Shown here one piece after another: positions 1 through 7,007 of a stretch of 36,535 bases of DNA. Made by a program: the position numbers and the translations under genes. Within the stretch, counting starts at the first letter, position 1; each line of letters starts with the position of its first letter. This stretch comes from Acidobacteriota bacterium (GTDB lineage Bacteria; Acidobacteriota; UBA6911). The stretch is taken from assembly GCA_016934555.1 (NCBI GenBank), contig JAFGSS010000104.1:1-36535 (forward strand), given 5' to 3'. The notes beneath the pieces are model-generated. The model saw only the letters and a program-made list of their open reading frames with translations. It had not been told where the DNA came from and made no database searches.

Positions 1-153
1 GCGGTATTCCATGAATTTGGCCGCGTCCCGGGAGTCCTCGGCCGCCCCGATCCTTTCGACGGCGACGCTCCCGGAGAGGCTGAACCCATCGGCGGCCGCG
101 GCGGCGCCGGGGGCCGGGGCGCATGCGAGGAGCAACCATAGGACGGATTTCAT
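1..153 (-). CDS. MtrB/PioB-like outer-membrane beta-barrel, N-terminal fragment
   Basis: Fifty-one codons are readable from ATG at 153 to the window edge; the rest lies outside. The product starts with a signal peptide (MKSVLWLLLACAPAPGAAAA, then AD) followed by a mature N-terminus with alternating polar and hydrophobic residues and a KFMEYR segment, which resembles the start of MtrB/PioB-family porins (typically a KF.EYRD segment after the first strand). The start has a purine-rich site (AGGGGGA, 5 nt before ATG) and lies 10 nt after the stop of the decahaem cytochrome. MtrA-like cytochrome and MtrB-like barrel are normally adjacent and form a transmembrane electron conduit, so context supports the call. 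The family assignment rests on about 30 mature residues plus the neighbour; another barrel family is possible. Confidence 0.6.
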   Translation of the reverse strand, partial: MKSVLWLLLACAPAPGAAAAADGFSLSGSVAVERIGAAEDSRDAAKFMEYR

Positions 154-163
154 GTCGGTCCCC

Positions 164-1132
164 CTATCGCGTGAGGTATTTGCCGCGGGTGGCGGGCGCG
201 TTGCTCCCGTGGATGGCGTTGTGGCAGTTGAGGCAGGACCGGGCGACGAACCGGGTGTTCGCACTCCTGGCCGGAGACCCGGGGATCCGCTCGAATCCCT
301 GGTCGGCGCTGTAGGCGGTCCCCGGGTGGCGTGACCAGTCGTGGCAGTCCTGGCAGAGGTTGGGCACCCGTTCGTTCAGCAGCTTCGTGTGCGAGGATCC
401 GTGGGGGCTGTGGCAGGAGAGGCAGTTCTCCTCGACCGCCGGATGCTGAAAGAGGAAGGGGCCGCGCTTGTCGGCGTGACAGCTCCAGCACTGCACGTTG
501 AGGGTTTCGTGCCGGATCATCCCCGGGCTCTGGGCGCCGTGGGGGTTGTGGCAGCTGGAGCAGGCGACCTTGCCTTCCACGACGGGATGGTGGGAGGGTT
601 TGCCGATCTCGATGCGCACCCGCTTGTGGCAGCGGATGCAGGTTTCGTATTCCAGCTCCCGTCCCGTGTTGACGAAGGGGGCGGCGGACGGGTCGCGCCG
701 GGTGAAGGCGACGGCCGAGCCGCGGGGGGGCGGCGCATGCACGGCGTGGCAGTCGTTGCAGCGCACATCGTTGCGTGCGTGCCGCCCCGATTCCCAGAAG
801 GCGAGATGCCGGTTTCCCCCGTGGCACTCCATGCAGGCCCCGGTCTGTTCCCGCGCGGGGACGGTCCCCCGGGTGAAGCGTACGGGGAACGGGTTGCCGC
901 GGGGGTCGTCCGGGTGGGCGTCATTCGTCCCGTGGCAGGCGGAACACGCCCGCCCGCTGCCGGCCGGGGAATCGGGATCGCCTGCAGTCCCGTGCCGGGT
1001 GTCCAGGACCCCCGCCTGGTCCTGGTGGCAGGCGAGGCAGGTCGCGGGCTCCTCCGCGGCGGGGGCGGAGAGGGGGAACAGGAGGAGAAGGATCGGGGAA
1101 AAAGGTAAAACCAGAGAGGGGCGATAGGCCAT
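164..1132 (-). CDS. Periplasmic decahaem c-type cytochrome, MtrA/DmsE family
   Basis: The 322-residue protein has a signal peptide (hydrophobic run about residues 7-25, APAA cleavage region) and exactly ten CXXCH haem-binding motifs (CLACH, CSACH, CMECH, CNDCH, CIRCH, CSSCH, CWSCH, CLSCH, CQDCH, CLNCH). Ten haems in about 300 residues matches MtrA/DmsE/PioA-type periplasmic cytochromes, which sit inside an MtrB-type porin and pass electrons across the outer membrane. The ATG at 1132 is preceded by GGAGGG at usable spacing; the frame is open further upstream, but that stretch has no signal peptide and crosses a terminator-like hairpin. The MtrB-like gene follows 10 nt downstream. Whether the flow is metal reduction, oxidation of an extracellular donor, or DMSO-type respiration cannot be told from sequence. 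Confidence 0.92.
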   Translation of the reverse strand: MAYRPSLVLPFSPILLLLFPLSAPAAEEPATCLACHQDQAGVLDTRHGTAGDPDSPAGSGRACSACHGTNDAHPDDPRGNPFPVRFTRGTVPAREQTGACMECHGGNRHLAFWESGRHARNDVRCNDCHAVHAPPPRGSAVAFTRRDPSAAPFVNTGRELEYETCIRCHKRVRIEIGKPSHHPVVEGKVACSSCHNPHGAQSPGMIRHETLNVQCWSCHADKRGPFLFQHPAVEENCLSCHSPHGSSHTKLLNERVPNLCQDCHDWSRHPGTAYSADQGFERIPGSPARSANTRFVARSCLNCHNAIHGSNAPATRGKYLTR

Positions 1133-1164
1133 GTGCCGGGATCCCTCCATTGCGCGGAAAGGGC

Positions 1165-1198
1165 AAAAAGTCACCAACGGGTTCGAACCAGCGTTGGT
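1165..1198 (-). terminator. Rho-independent terminator or attenuator between the two cytochrome genes
   Basis: On the minus strand a perfect 7-bp stem (ACCAACG / CGTTGGT, 1192-1198 and 1173-1179) encloses a 12-nt loop and is followed after three bases by five T residues (1165-1169). It lies only 33 nt before the decahaem cytochrome start, so there is hardly room for a promoter between them. It may limit read-through from the upstream selenocysteine cytochrome gene rather than fully separate the units. Confidence 0.55.
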
Positions 1199-1244
1199 CC
1201 TCTTATAGCACGAATCGGGCAGGGAAGGGAAGCGGAAGGGTGAT

Positions 1245-1268
1245 CCGGGGGGGCGTCCGCCCCCCCGG
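1245..1268 (-). terminator. Strong GC hairpin after the tetrahaem cytochrome gene
   Basis: A perfect 10-bp inverted repeat (CCGGGGGGGC / GCCCCCCCGG) with a 4-nt loop begins 10 nt after the stop codon at 1279. No T-run follows on the minus strand, so it may act with Rho or protect the mRNA 3' end. The canonical T-tailed hairpin at 1165-1198 follows about 50 nt later. Confidence 0.5.
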
Positions 1269-1278
1269 TGGAGGATAC

Positions 1279-2640
1279 TTAATGCCTGATCTTGTCGAAG
1301 ACGATCTCCTTCTCCTCTTCGAACTCCGGACAACGGTCGTCGGTGTGGCACTTCAGGCAGAGGTCGATCTGCGGGTCGGCCACCGGGATCGGCTTCATGC
1401 TGGCCAGGTGCTCCGTCGCGTCCCCGTGGCAGGATTCGCACTGCACGTTCACGAACGCCATCTGCATCTCCTGCATGTTGAAGCCGCCCGGCTGCTCGAA
1501 GCGGATGGTGTGGCAGGAGAGGCACTTGGGATCGTACTGCTTGGACTTTCCGACCAGGGTGGCGTATGCCTTGGCGTGATCGGTCGTCTTCCACTGCGCC
1601 ACCTGGCTGCTGTGGCAGGGGGCGCAGGCCTCGACGCGCAGAGGTACATCCGCAGCCGCGGGCTGGTCCCCGCCTCCCCCGCCGTACATGTCGGCCACCT
1701 TGTCGTTGTAGGCCGAGATCATCCCCTGGACCTTGCCGTCGTCGGCAATGGATTCGTCAAAGGGGACCAAGGTGTTTACCGGCTCCTTCGACCCGTCCAG
1801 GGCGACCTCGAGCATTCCCAGGTACTGCCCCTTCTCCCCCGCCCGGACGATGAAGGCGTCCCCGGCACCCAGGGGATCCGGCGTCTTCTGCCTGTCGTGG
1901 CCGCCAACCACCAGGTGGATGCCCTTGACGCGGCGCGCGATGACCCAGTCGCGGTTGGCGATCTGGTGCGTCATCGCGATCACGTAGTCGGCTTTGCCCG
2001 CGAGTTCGGCCACCACCGCTTCCGCCGCCTTGACGGGGTCCTGGACGGTGAGGGCGCCCCCGGTGATATCGGCGAGCTTGCCCGCCATTTCCGAGGTGTC
2101 GCCGTACAGGCCCATGATGGCCACGGTCTTGCCGTTGACCTGCTTGAGCACGTAGCGCTGGAACACCGGTTTGTTGTCGGCGTCGACCAGGTTGGTGGAA
2201 ACGAACGGGAAGGAGTACTTCTTTTCCAGCTCCTTGAGGTAGTCCAGTCCCAGGACCAGGTCGAGCTCTCCGACGTTGACGGCGTCGATCCCGATGGTCT
2301 TGAAGATTTCGAGGATCAGTTCCGCCTTGAGTTTCGCGCTCTCGATCACCGAATCGGGAAGCTCTTCATCCTCGTTGAGCAGGTCTCCCGAGTCCACGAT
2401 GACGAGTCCGGGGTGATCCTTGCGGTATTGGTTGAGATAGGTGGCCTTCTTGTACAGCCCGCCGAGCTGTGCACCCGTGTCCGCTCAACCGCACGGCTCC
2501 AGGTAGCCCCGCAGGTTGCTCGTGTAGGCCACCGTGATCCCGGAGGCGTCATCGGCGCGCGAGGGGCCCACGCTGATTCCGGTCGATAAAAGGATGGCCG
2601 CGCCAAGAAACAGCAGCAATACACCAAAAATCTTCTTCAT
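1279..2640 (-). CDS. Selenocysteine-containing tetrahaem cytochrome with UshA/metallophosphatase-like domain
   Basis: Read from ATG 2640 the frame gives 453 residues with one internal TGA at codon 52 (2485-2487), best read as selenocysteine. The ATG has an excellent AGGAGG site 4 nt away and opens a signal peptide (MKKIFGVLLLFLGAAILLS). The UGA sits in EPC-G-U, where related metallophosphatase/cytochrome proteins, as I know them, carry PCGC followed by a LGGL segment, seen here as QLGGL. Downstream is a calcineurin-like fold with partly changed metal ligands (VDSGD, NVGELD, MTHQ, GGHD), then a C-terminal cytochrome region with four CXXCH motifs (CAPCH, CLSCH, CESCH, CLKCH). A standard gene caller would start near codon 82 and lose the signal peptide, impossible for a periplasmic cytochrome. 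A sequencing error or nonsense mutation is the alternative, but frame and similarity continue on both sides. Confidence 0.85.
2451..2487 (-). other. UGA selenocysteine codon and candidate bacterial SECIS hairpin
   Basis: UGA is at 2487-2485. Starting 11 nt downstream, the transcript can fold into a hairpin (2473-2451): two outer pairs, one C/A mismatch, five pairs ACAGC/GCUGU, and a 7-nt loop UCGGCGG beginning 20 nt after the UGA. SelB-recognised bacterial SECIS elements are hairpins at about this distance with guanines early in the apical loop. The fold was made by eye. Confidence 0.6.
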
Positions 2641-2941
2641 CTAACCTCCTGCGGGGTATGACGGCCCAAAACTTCGGCAGTCCCCCGTATCTTCAGATAT
2701 GCCATGCCCTACGATGATAACATCCCCGGGCGGCGGCGCGCCAGCAATTCATCCGCCTTACGCCGCCGGCGCCCTCATGCTCCATATACGTCGGGGCGGA
2801 GGGGGCTGTTTTGTCCCCGCTGAAAAAAATCGACGCTCCCGCCCGGCAGGGGGGCGAGATGAAACCTTCGATTGCGCCCCGGGGAAGGGTGTGCTATTTT
2901 TTTCGCTTATTCAGACTTTTCCCGGTTCAAAGGAAGGCACC
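2641..2941. other. Divergent intergenic region, cytochrome gene and TPR gene
   Basis: These 301 bases separate the minus-strand selenocysteine cytochrome from the plus-strand TPR gene. They hold the AGGAGG site of the cytochrome gene next to 2640, an 8-bp inverted repeat CGGCGGCG/CGCCGCCG (2731-2738 and 2761-2768, long loop), and the plus-strand promoter candidate at 2872-2900. A frame open through 2699-2941 shows no protein-like composition. I found no convincing minus-strand promoter. Confidence 0.5.
2872..2900 (+). promoter_or_regulatory. Sigma70-type promoter candidate for the TPR gene
   Basis: TTGCGC (2872-2877), a 17-bp spacer, and TATTTT (2895-2900) preceded by TGC as an extended -10 element. 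It lies 41 nt before the proposed TTG start and in a locally AT-richer patch. Confidence 0.45.
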
Positions 2942-3718
2942 TTGAGCACTAACAAGATGACTCGCAAGGAAATACTCTCGGAGGACCCGGTTCACGAGGC
3001 CCTGCTGCGCATCGTCGGGTTTTTCGGGGAGAACAAAGCCAAAATCGGTGTTGCCGCCGCGGCCGTCGTCCTCCTGGTGGTGGGCGCCTACGGGGTGTCC
3101 CGGTATCTCGGGGCCAGGGAAGCCCGGGCCCAGGTCCAGCTGGGGAAAGGGATCGATTTCTTCAATGCCGCGGTCGCGGCCGACGCCGGATCGGACCCTT
3201 ACGGCAAAGGGCCGGATGCCGTTTTCCCCAGCGAACGGGCGAAGTATGAAGCGGCGGCCCGGGAATTTTCGGCGATCGCTTCCGGGCACGGATACGGCAA
3301 GATTGCGGTCGTGGCCCGTTATTACCTCGGTCTGTCCCAGCTCCGGCTGGGACAGGAAGCGGAGGGGATCCAGAGCCTGGAGTCGGCGGCCTCCAACTCC
3401 CGCAACCGCTCCGCCGGTTTTCTGGCGAAAAGGGTGCTGGCCCGTACCTATTACGATTCAGGCAACTATCAGCGTGCGCAGGAAATTCTGAGCCAGATGA
3501 TACGGGATCCCAAATGCGACCTCCCCCGGGAGGAACTGAGTCTGGAGCTGGCGCGGGCGCTCGAGGCGCAGGGGCGCCGGGACGAAGCCGTGAAGGCGCT
3601 TCAGGAGGCCGACGAGCAGAGCGCGGCTTTCGGGCCCTACAAGCAGAAGCTGATCGCGGAGATCGAGCGGCTCGGGAAGGCGCCTTCGTCCGGCCCGGAT
3701 CCCGCGTCGCAGCCCTAA
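2942..3718 (+). CDS. Membrane-anchored TPR protein, YfgM/TPR_21-like
   Basis: A 258-residue protein with a short cytoplasmic N-terminus, one transmembrane helix (about residues 37-58, ending VVLLVVGAYGV) and a soluble tail of helical repeats. Motif-like helices RYYLGLSQLRLG, LARTYYDSGNYQRAQEIL and LELARALEAQGRRDEAVKAL are tetratricopeptide-type. The layout matches YfgM/TPR_21 proteins, single-pass proteins with a periplasmic TPR domain associated with the translocon and chaperones in E. coli. The TTG start is chosen because AGGAAGG precedes it by 4 nt; an in-frame ATG at 2957 is the alternative. Its exact role here is unknown. Confidence 0.72.
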   Translation: MSTNKMTRKEILSEDPVHEALLRIVGFFGENKAKIGVAAAAVVLLVVGAYGVSRYLGAREARAQVQLGKGIDFFNAAVAADAGSDPYGKGPDAVFPSERAKYEAAAREFSAIASGHGYGKIAVVARYYLGLSQLRLGQEAEGIQSLESAASNSRNRSAGFLAKRVLARTYYDSGNYQRAQEILSQMIRDPKCDLPREELSLELARALEAQGRRDEAVKALQEADEQSAAFGPYKQKLIAEIERLGKAPSSGPDPASQP

Positions 3719-3799
3719 GTGGTGCTAAAGCGCCCGATTACGCTTCTTCGGGCGCGCCGCGACGGCGCCGTAAGTCCTTGAGTTGCACGGGCTTTATCC

Positions 3800-3827
3800 T
3801 TGACAAAAGTCCCACTGTCAATATAAT
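3800..3827 (+). promoter_or_regulatory. Consensus sigma70 promoter for yceD-rpmF
   Basis: TTGACA (3800-3805), a 16-bp spacer and TATAAT (3822-3827) match both consensus hexamers perfectly. It is 34 nt before the proposed yceD start and should drive yceD, rpmF and probably plsX. Confidence 0.85.
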
Positions 3828-3861
3828 TTCCCCCTTCGCCCAGGAAGGCAGGAGTTTGGTT

Positions 3862-4401
3862 GTGTTCATTGAAATAGAGGATCTGAAAGCGGAGCCGCTT
3901 CATGTCCGTCACGTGTTCCCGGTCGATGAGATCAGGTTTTCGCACGCGGACGCGTCGCTGTCCGAACCGGTGACGGCCGATTTCGTGCTCACGCACCACG
4001 ACCGGGACCTGCATATCCAGGGGACGGTGGAGACGGCGATCGCGTTCCGATGCTCCCGGTGCATCAAGGATTTCACCCGTCCCTTCTCCTCCAGCTTCGA
4101 CCTTTTCTACGCGCCGCAGCCGGACTGGGGCGCAGTGAGCACGGAAATTGAACTGAAGTATGAAGAAATGGAAGTGGGGTATTACGATGGCGTTTCCTTC
4201 GACGTGAACGCCATGATCCTCGAGCAGATAGAGCTCGCCATTCCCATGAATTTTGTCTGTCGGGAAGATTGCCAGGGGCTCTGCGACCAGTGCGGAGCCG
4301 ATTTAAATGAAGGGGCGTGCCGCTGCAAAAAGGAGGAGCCGGACTCCCGCCTATCCGTTCTGCTCGATTTTCAGAAGAAGAAAGTGCAGAAGGAGGAATA
4401 G
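3862..4401 (+). CDS. yceD: YceD/DUF177 family protein, 23S rRNA accumulation
   Basis: A 179-residue protein of usual length for the family. The hallmark is the C-terminal cysteine cluster at about residues 133-157: a CREDC-x-GLC-x2-C segment, then a DLNEGACRC segment, likely a metal site; an earlier CSRC pair is also present. YceD lies directly before rpmF in very many bacteria and affects 23S rRNA levels in E. coli, and the same order is kept here (61 nt gap). The GTG start fits a GGAG box ending 7 nt upstream; a TTG two codons earlier is too close to that box. The consensus promoter at 3800-3827 lies just before it. Confidence 0.85.
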   Translation: MFIEIEDLKAEPLHVRHVFPVDEIRFSHADASLSEPVTADFVLTHHDRDLHIQGTVETAIAFRCSRCIKDFTRPFSSSFDLFYAPQPDWGAVSTEIELKYEEMEVGYYDGVSFDVNAMILEQIELAIPMNFVCREDCQGLCDQCGADLNEGACRCKKEEPDSRLSVLLDFQKKKVQKEE

Positions 4402-4462
4402 GTGGAGAGCGCCGCAACTCTCGATTGCGGGCATCCTTTCCCCATGATGGAGAACAGTCGCC

Positions 4463-4648
4463 ATGCCGAATCCTAAGAGGAGACATTCCAAGTCGCGCCG
4501 TGGAAAGCGCCGGGCCCACGATTTTCTGCAGCCCGTAAGTCCAGGCAAATGCCCCAACTGCCAGGAACCCAAGGCGCCGCACCAGGCCTGTGCCAAGTGC
4601 GGTTTCTACAAGGGGAAACCCGTAATCAAGGGTGAAGAGGAATTCTAG
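4463..4648 (+). CDS. rpmF: 50S ribosomal protein L32
   Basis: A 61-residue protein with the typical L32 start (MPNPKRRHSKSRRGKRRAHD), a basic N-terminal arm that binds 23S rRNA, and a zinc ribbon made by CPNC and CAKC (residues about 30-47), so this is the four-cysteine zinc-binding form. It follows yceD in the usual order. A GGAG box sits about 11 nt before the ATG. Confidence 0.97.
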   Translation: MPNPKRRHSKSRRGKRRAHDFLQPVSPGKCPNCQEPKAPHQACAKCGFYKGKPVIKGEEEF

Positions 4649-4696
4649 GTTCTTCGCCCTTCATCATGGTCCATCACCGGTGGTTTCCGTGCGCGC

Positions 4697-5725
4697 ATGA
4701 TTAAGATAGCCGTGGACAGCATGGGGAGTGACAATTCCCCCTTCAGTGAAGTTGAAGGAGCCGTGATGGCGGCCCGTGCCTACAAGGTCGCCGTCATCCT
4801 CGTGGGGAAGGAATCCCTGCTGGCCCCGCTCCTCGAGGAGGCAGGGGGGGGGGAACTCCCGATCGAGATCCGCAACGCGACCGAGGTGGTGGCCATGGAC
4901 GAGTCCCCGGTCGCGGCCCTCAGGAAGAAGCGGGATTCCTCGATCCGGGTAGCCGCGGACCTGGTGAGGGACGGCAGGGCCAGCGGACTGGTCAGCGCCG
5001 GCAACACGGGCGCGGTGATGGCGACCTCGAAGATGGTTTTCGGTACCGTCCCCGGAGTGGACAGGCCGGCGCTGTCGACGGTCCTGCCCACGCTGACGGG
5101 TCACTCGGTGCTGCTCGATGTGGGCGCCAACATCGCCTGCAAGCCGCACCACCTGGTCCAGTTCGCCGTCATGGGGCATCTTTTCAGCAAGAAGATCATC
5201 GGTGTCGCCTCCCCCCGGGTCGGGCTCATGTCGGTCGGGGAAGAGGAAAGCAAGGGGAACGACCTCACCAAGGAGGTCCACCGGGAACTGAAACGGCTGA
5301 AGCTGAACTTCATCGGCAACGTGGAGGGGCGGGACCTCTACAACGGGCGGGCCGACGTCATCGTCTGCGACGGGTTCACCGGCAACGTCGCCCTGAAGAC
5401 GAGCGAGGGGCTGATCGAGGCGGTGCTGACGCTGCTCCGGGAGGAACTCTCGCGGAACCTTCAGGCCAAGCTCGGCGCCCTCCTCAGCCAGCAATCGTTC
5501 AAGCGGCTGAAGAAGAGGCTCGACTACTCGGAGTACGGCGGCGCGCCCCTTCTCGGGCTGCGCGGCGCCACCATCATCTGCCACGGCAGATCCAGCGGCA
5601 ACGCGATCAAGAACGCGATCCGGGTGGCCAAGGAATTTTCAGACAATCAGGTCAACGCCATGCTCGAAGCGGAACTCAGCCAGGTGGAGCAGGGCCCCAA
5701 GGGGGTGGTTCCCATCGGCGGGTGA
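4697..5725 (+). CDS. plsX: Phosphate acyltransferase PlsX
   Basis: A 342-residue protein that converts acyl-ACP and phosphate to acyl-phosphate, the acyl donor for PlsY at the start of phospholipid synthesis; it is a peripheral membrane enzyme. The N-terminus IKIAVDSMGSDNSP with EGAVMAA is the family signature, and SAGNTGAVMA, LPT and the late CDGFTGNVALKTSEG and GA-TIICHGRSS segments follow in order. Length matches the family. It follows rpmF by 48 nt in the common rpmF-plsX order, but the usual fabH-fabD-fabG are missing before acpP. The ATG at 4697 has only a weak ribosome binding site. Confidence 0.95.
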   Translation: MIKIAVDSMGSDNSPFSEVEGAVMAARAYKVAVILVGKESLLAPLLEEAGGGELPIEIRNATEVVAMDESPVAALRKKRDSSIRVAADLVRDGRASGLVSAGNTGAVMATSKMVFGTVPGVDRPALSTVLPTLTGHSVLLDVGANIACKPHHLVQFAVMGHLFSKKIIGVASPRVGLMSVGEEESKGNDLTKEVHRELKRLKLNFIGNVEGRDLYNGRADVIVCDGFTGNVALKTSEGLIEAVLTLLREELSRNLQAKLGALLSQQSFKRLKKRLDYSEYGGAPLLGLRGATIICHGRSSGNAIKNAIRVAKEFSDNQVNAMLEAELSQVEQGPKGVVPIGG

Positions 5726-5854
5726 CGGAGGGCGGCCCGGATGAAGCCTTCGGAGGCGGGAGCGGGGCTTCGGCCGCCGTCGGCGTCAACAGGTGAGTTT
5801 TCCGGCGCGGGCCTCGGGTCCTGCGGCGGGTCATATCAAAGGGGAGGAACTGGG

Positions 5855-6091
5855 ATGGCTTCGGTAAAAGAAAGAGTGAAATCGATCATCGTGGATCAGT
5901 TGGGAGTGAACGAGGCTGAGGTGACACCGGCGGCGTCCTTTGTCGACGACCTGGGCGCGGATTCGCTGGATACGATCGAGCTGGTGATGGCCTTCGAGGA
6001 GGCCTTCGGAATCGAGATCCCGGACGAAGACGCCGAGAAGATCAAAACGGTTCAGAACGCCATCGAATACGTCGAGACCCACGTAAAATAG
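5855..6091 (+). CDS. acpP: Acyl carrier protein
   Basis: A 78-residue acidic protein with the [10 protein letters not shown] motif; Ser37 carries the 4'-phosphopantetheine arm. It shuttles growing acyl chains for fatty acid synthesis and supplies acyl-ACP to PlsX encoded just upstream (129 nt gap). The ATG at 5855 follows GGGGAGG by 7 nt. An upstream in-frame ATG at 5741 would add 38 residues with no ACP similarity and was rejected. Confidence 0.97.
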   Translation: MASVKERVKSIIVDQLGVNEAEVTPAASFVDDLGADSLDTIELVMAFEEAFGIEIPDEDAEKIKTVQNAIEYVETHVK

Positions 6092-6184
6092 GGGAGGGCG
6101 TGCGAGGCCTTTCCTGAAGGGGCGGCGGCGCGGGAGAGCGCGCGGCGCCGTTCATTCTGAAAACGTCCAACCGGGGAATCGGTC

Positions 6185-6961
6185 ATGAAGATTGTCGCTT
6201 GCGTGAAATACGTTCCGGATACCGCCATCAAGGTCAAAATCGCCCCGAACACGGGCGAAGTGGATCTTTCGGAGGTTTCCTTCGTCGTCAACCCATACGA
6301 TGAATTCGCCGTCGAAGAGGCGCTCCAGCTGAAGGAGAAGCATGGGGGCGAAGTGATTGTGGTCGGGGCGGGAAGCGAAAGCGCATCCGCCGGGTTGCGG
6401 ACGTGCCTGGCCATGGGAGCGGATTCGGCCATCCTCGTAAGCGACGGTTCCCTGGAGAAGGCGGACAGCTACGTCGTCGGCACCGTCCTGGCCCGCGTCT
6501 GCCGGGCGCTTTCCCCGGACCTGATCCTTTTCGGGAAGCACGCCATCGGCGTGGACAACGGCCAGGTGCCCGCGGTGGTGGCCGAGGCGCTGGATCTTCC
6601 GCAGGTATCGGTGGTCACCAGGCTGGAGATCGAGGGAAGCGCCTTCCGGGCGGAGAGGGATATCGAGGGGGCCCACGAAATCGTGGAGGGGAGCCTGCCG
6701 GCCGTCGTGACGGCACAGAAGGGGTTGAACGTTCCGCGCTACGCCTCCCTGAAGGGGATCATGGCGGCCAAGAAGAAACAGATCGAGGTCCGGCCGCTGG
6801 AATCGCTCGGGCTCACGGCGGAAGAACTCGCGCCGCGGGTGGAGTCCGTCGGGGTCACCCTGCCCCCTTCGCGCCCGCCCGGAAAGATCCTCAAGGGTGA
6901 GGTTTCCGAAACGGTGCCGCAACTGGTGAAACTGCTCCACGAGGAAGCCAAAATCATTTAA
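6185..6961 (+). CDS. etfB: Electron transfer flavoprotein beta subunit
   Basis: A 258-residue protein that pairs with EtfA to carry electrons from acyl-CoA-type dehydrogenases to a quinone reductase. Family markers are the start KIVACVKYVPDT, the segment VNPYDEFAVEEAL, GKHAIGVDNGQVPAVVAEAL in the nucleotide-binding region, and a late PRYASLKGIMAAKKK segment typical of EtfB. The ATG is preceded by GGGGA at 7 nt. etfA follows 46 nt downstream. Whether this pair bifurcates electrons cannot be decided by eye. No Etf-quinone oxidoreductase gene is in the window. Confidence 0.95.
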   Translation: MKIVACVKYVPDTAIKVKIAPNTGEVDLSEVSFVVNPYDEFAVEEALQLKEKHGGEVIVVGAGSESASAGLRTCLAMGADSAILVSDGSLEKADSYVVGTVLARVCRALSPDLILFGKHAIGVDNGQVPAVVAEALDLPQVSVVTRLEIEGSAFRAERDIEGAHEIVEGSLPAVVTAQKGLNVPRYASLKGIMAAKKKQIEVRPLESLGLTAEELAPRVESVGVTLPPSRPPGKILKGEVSETVPQLVKLLHEEAKII

Positions 6962-7007
6962 CCCGCGCGCACCGCAAATTTTGTGCCATGATGTCTAAGG
7001 AGGGGAA

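Noticed and set aside
1171-1198. tRNA-like T-arm (GGTTCGAACC inside a stem) upstream of the decahaem gene
   Set aside because: No acceptor stem, anticodon arm or D-arm can be found on either side, and the stem is followed by a T-run; it is better explained as a terminator.
2485-2487. Nonsense mutation making the cytochrome a pseudogene
   Set aside because: The frame, signal peptide and haem region are intact, the stop replaces a Cys of a redox motif, and a hairpin follows; selenocysteine explains all of these at once. Error in the reads cannot be fully excluded.
2699-2941. Upstream extension of the TPR protein
   Set aside because: The extra residues are low-complexity and Gly/Pro-rich, and a promoter candidate and ribosome binding site lie within this stretch.
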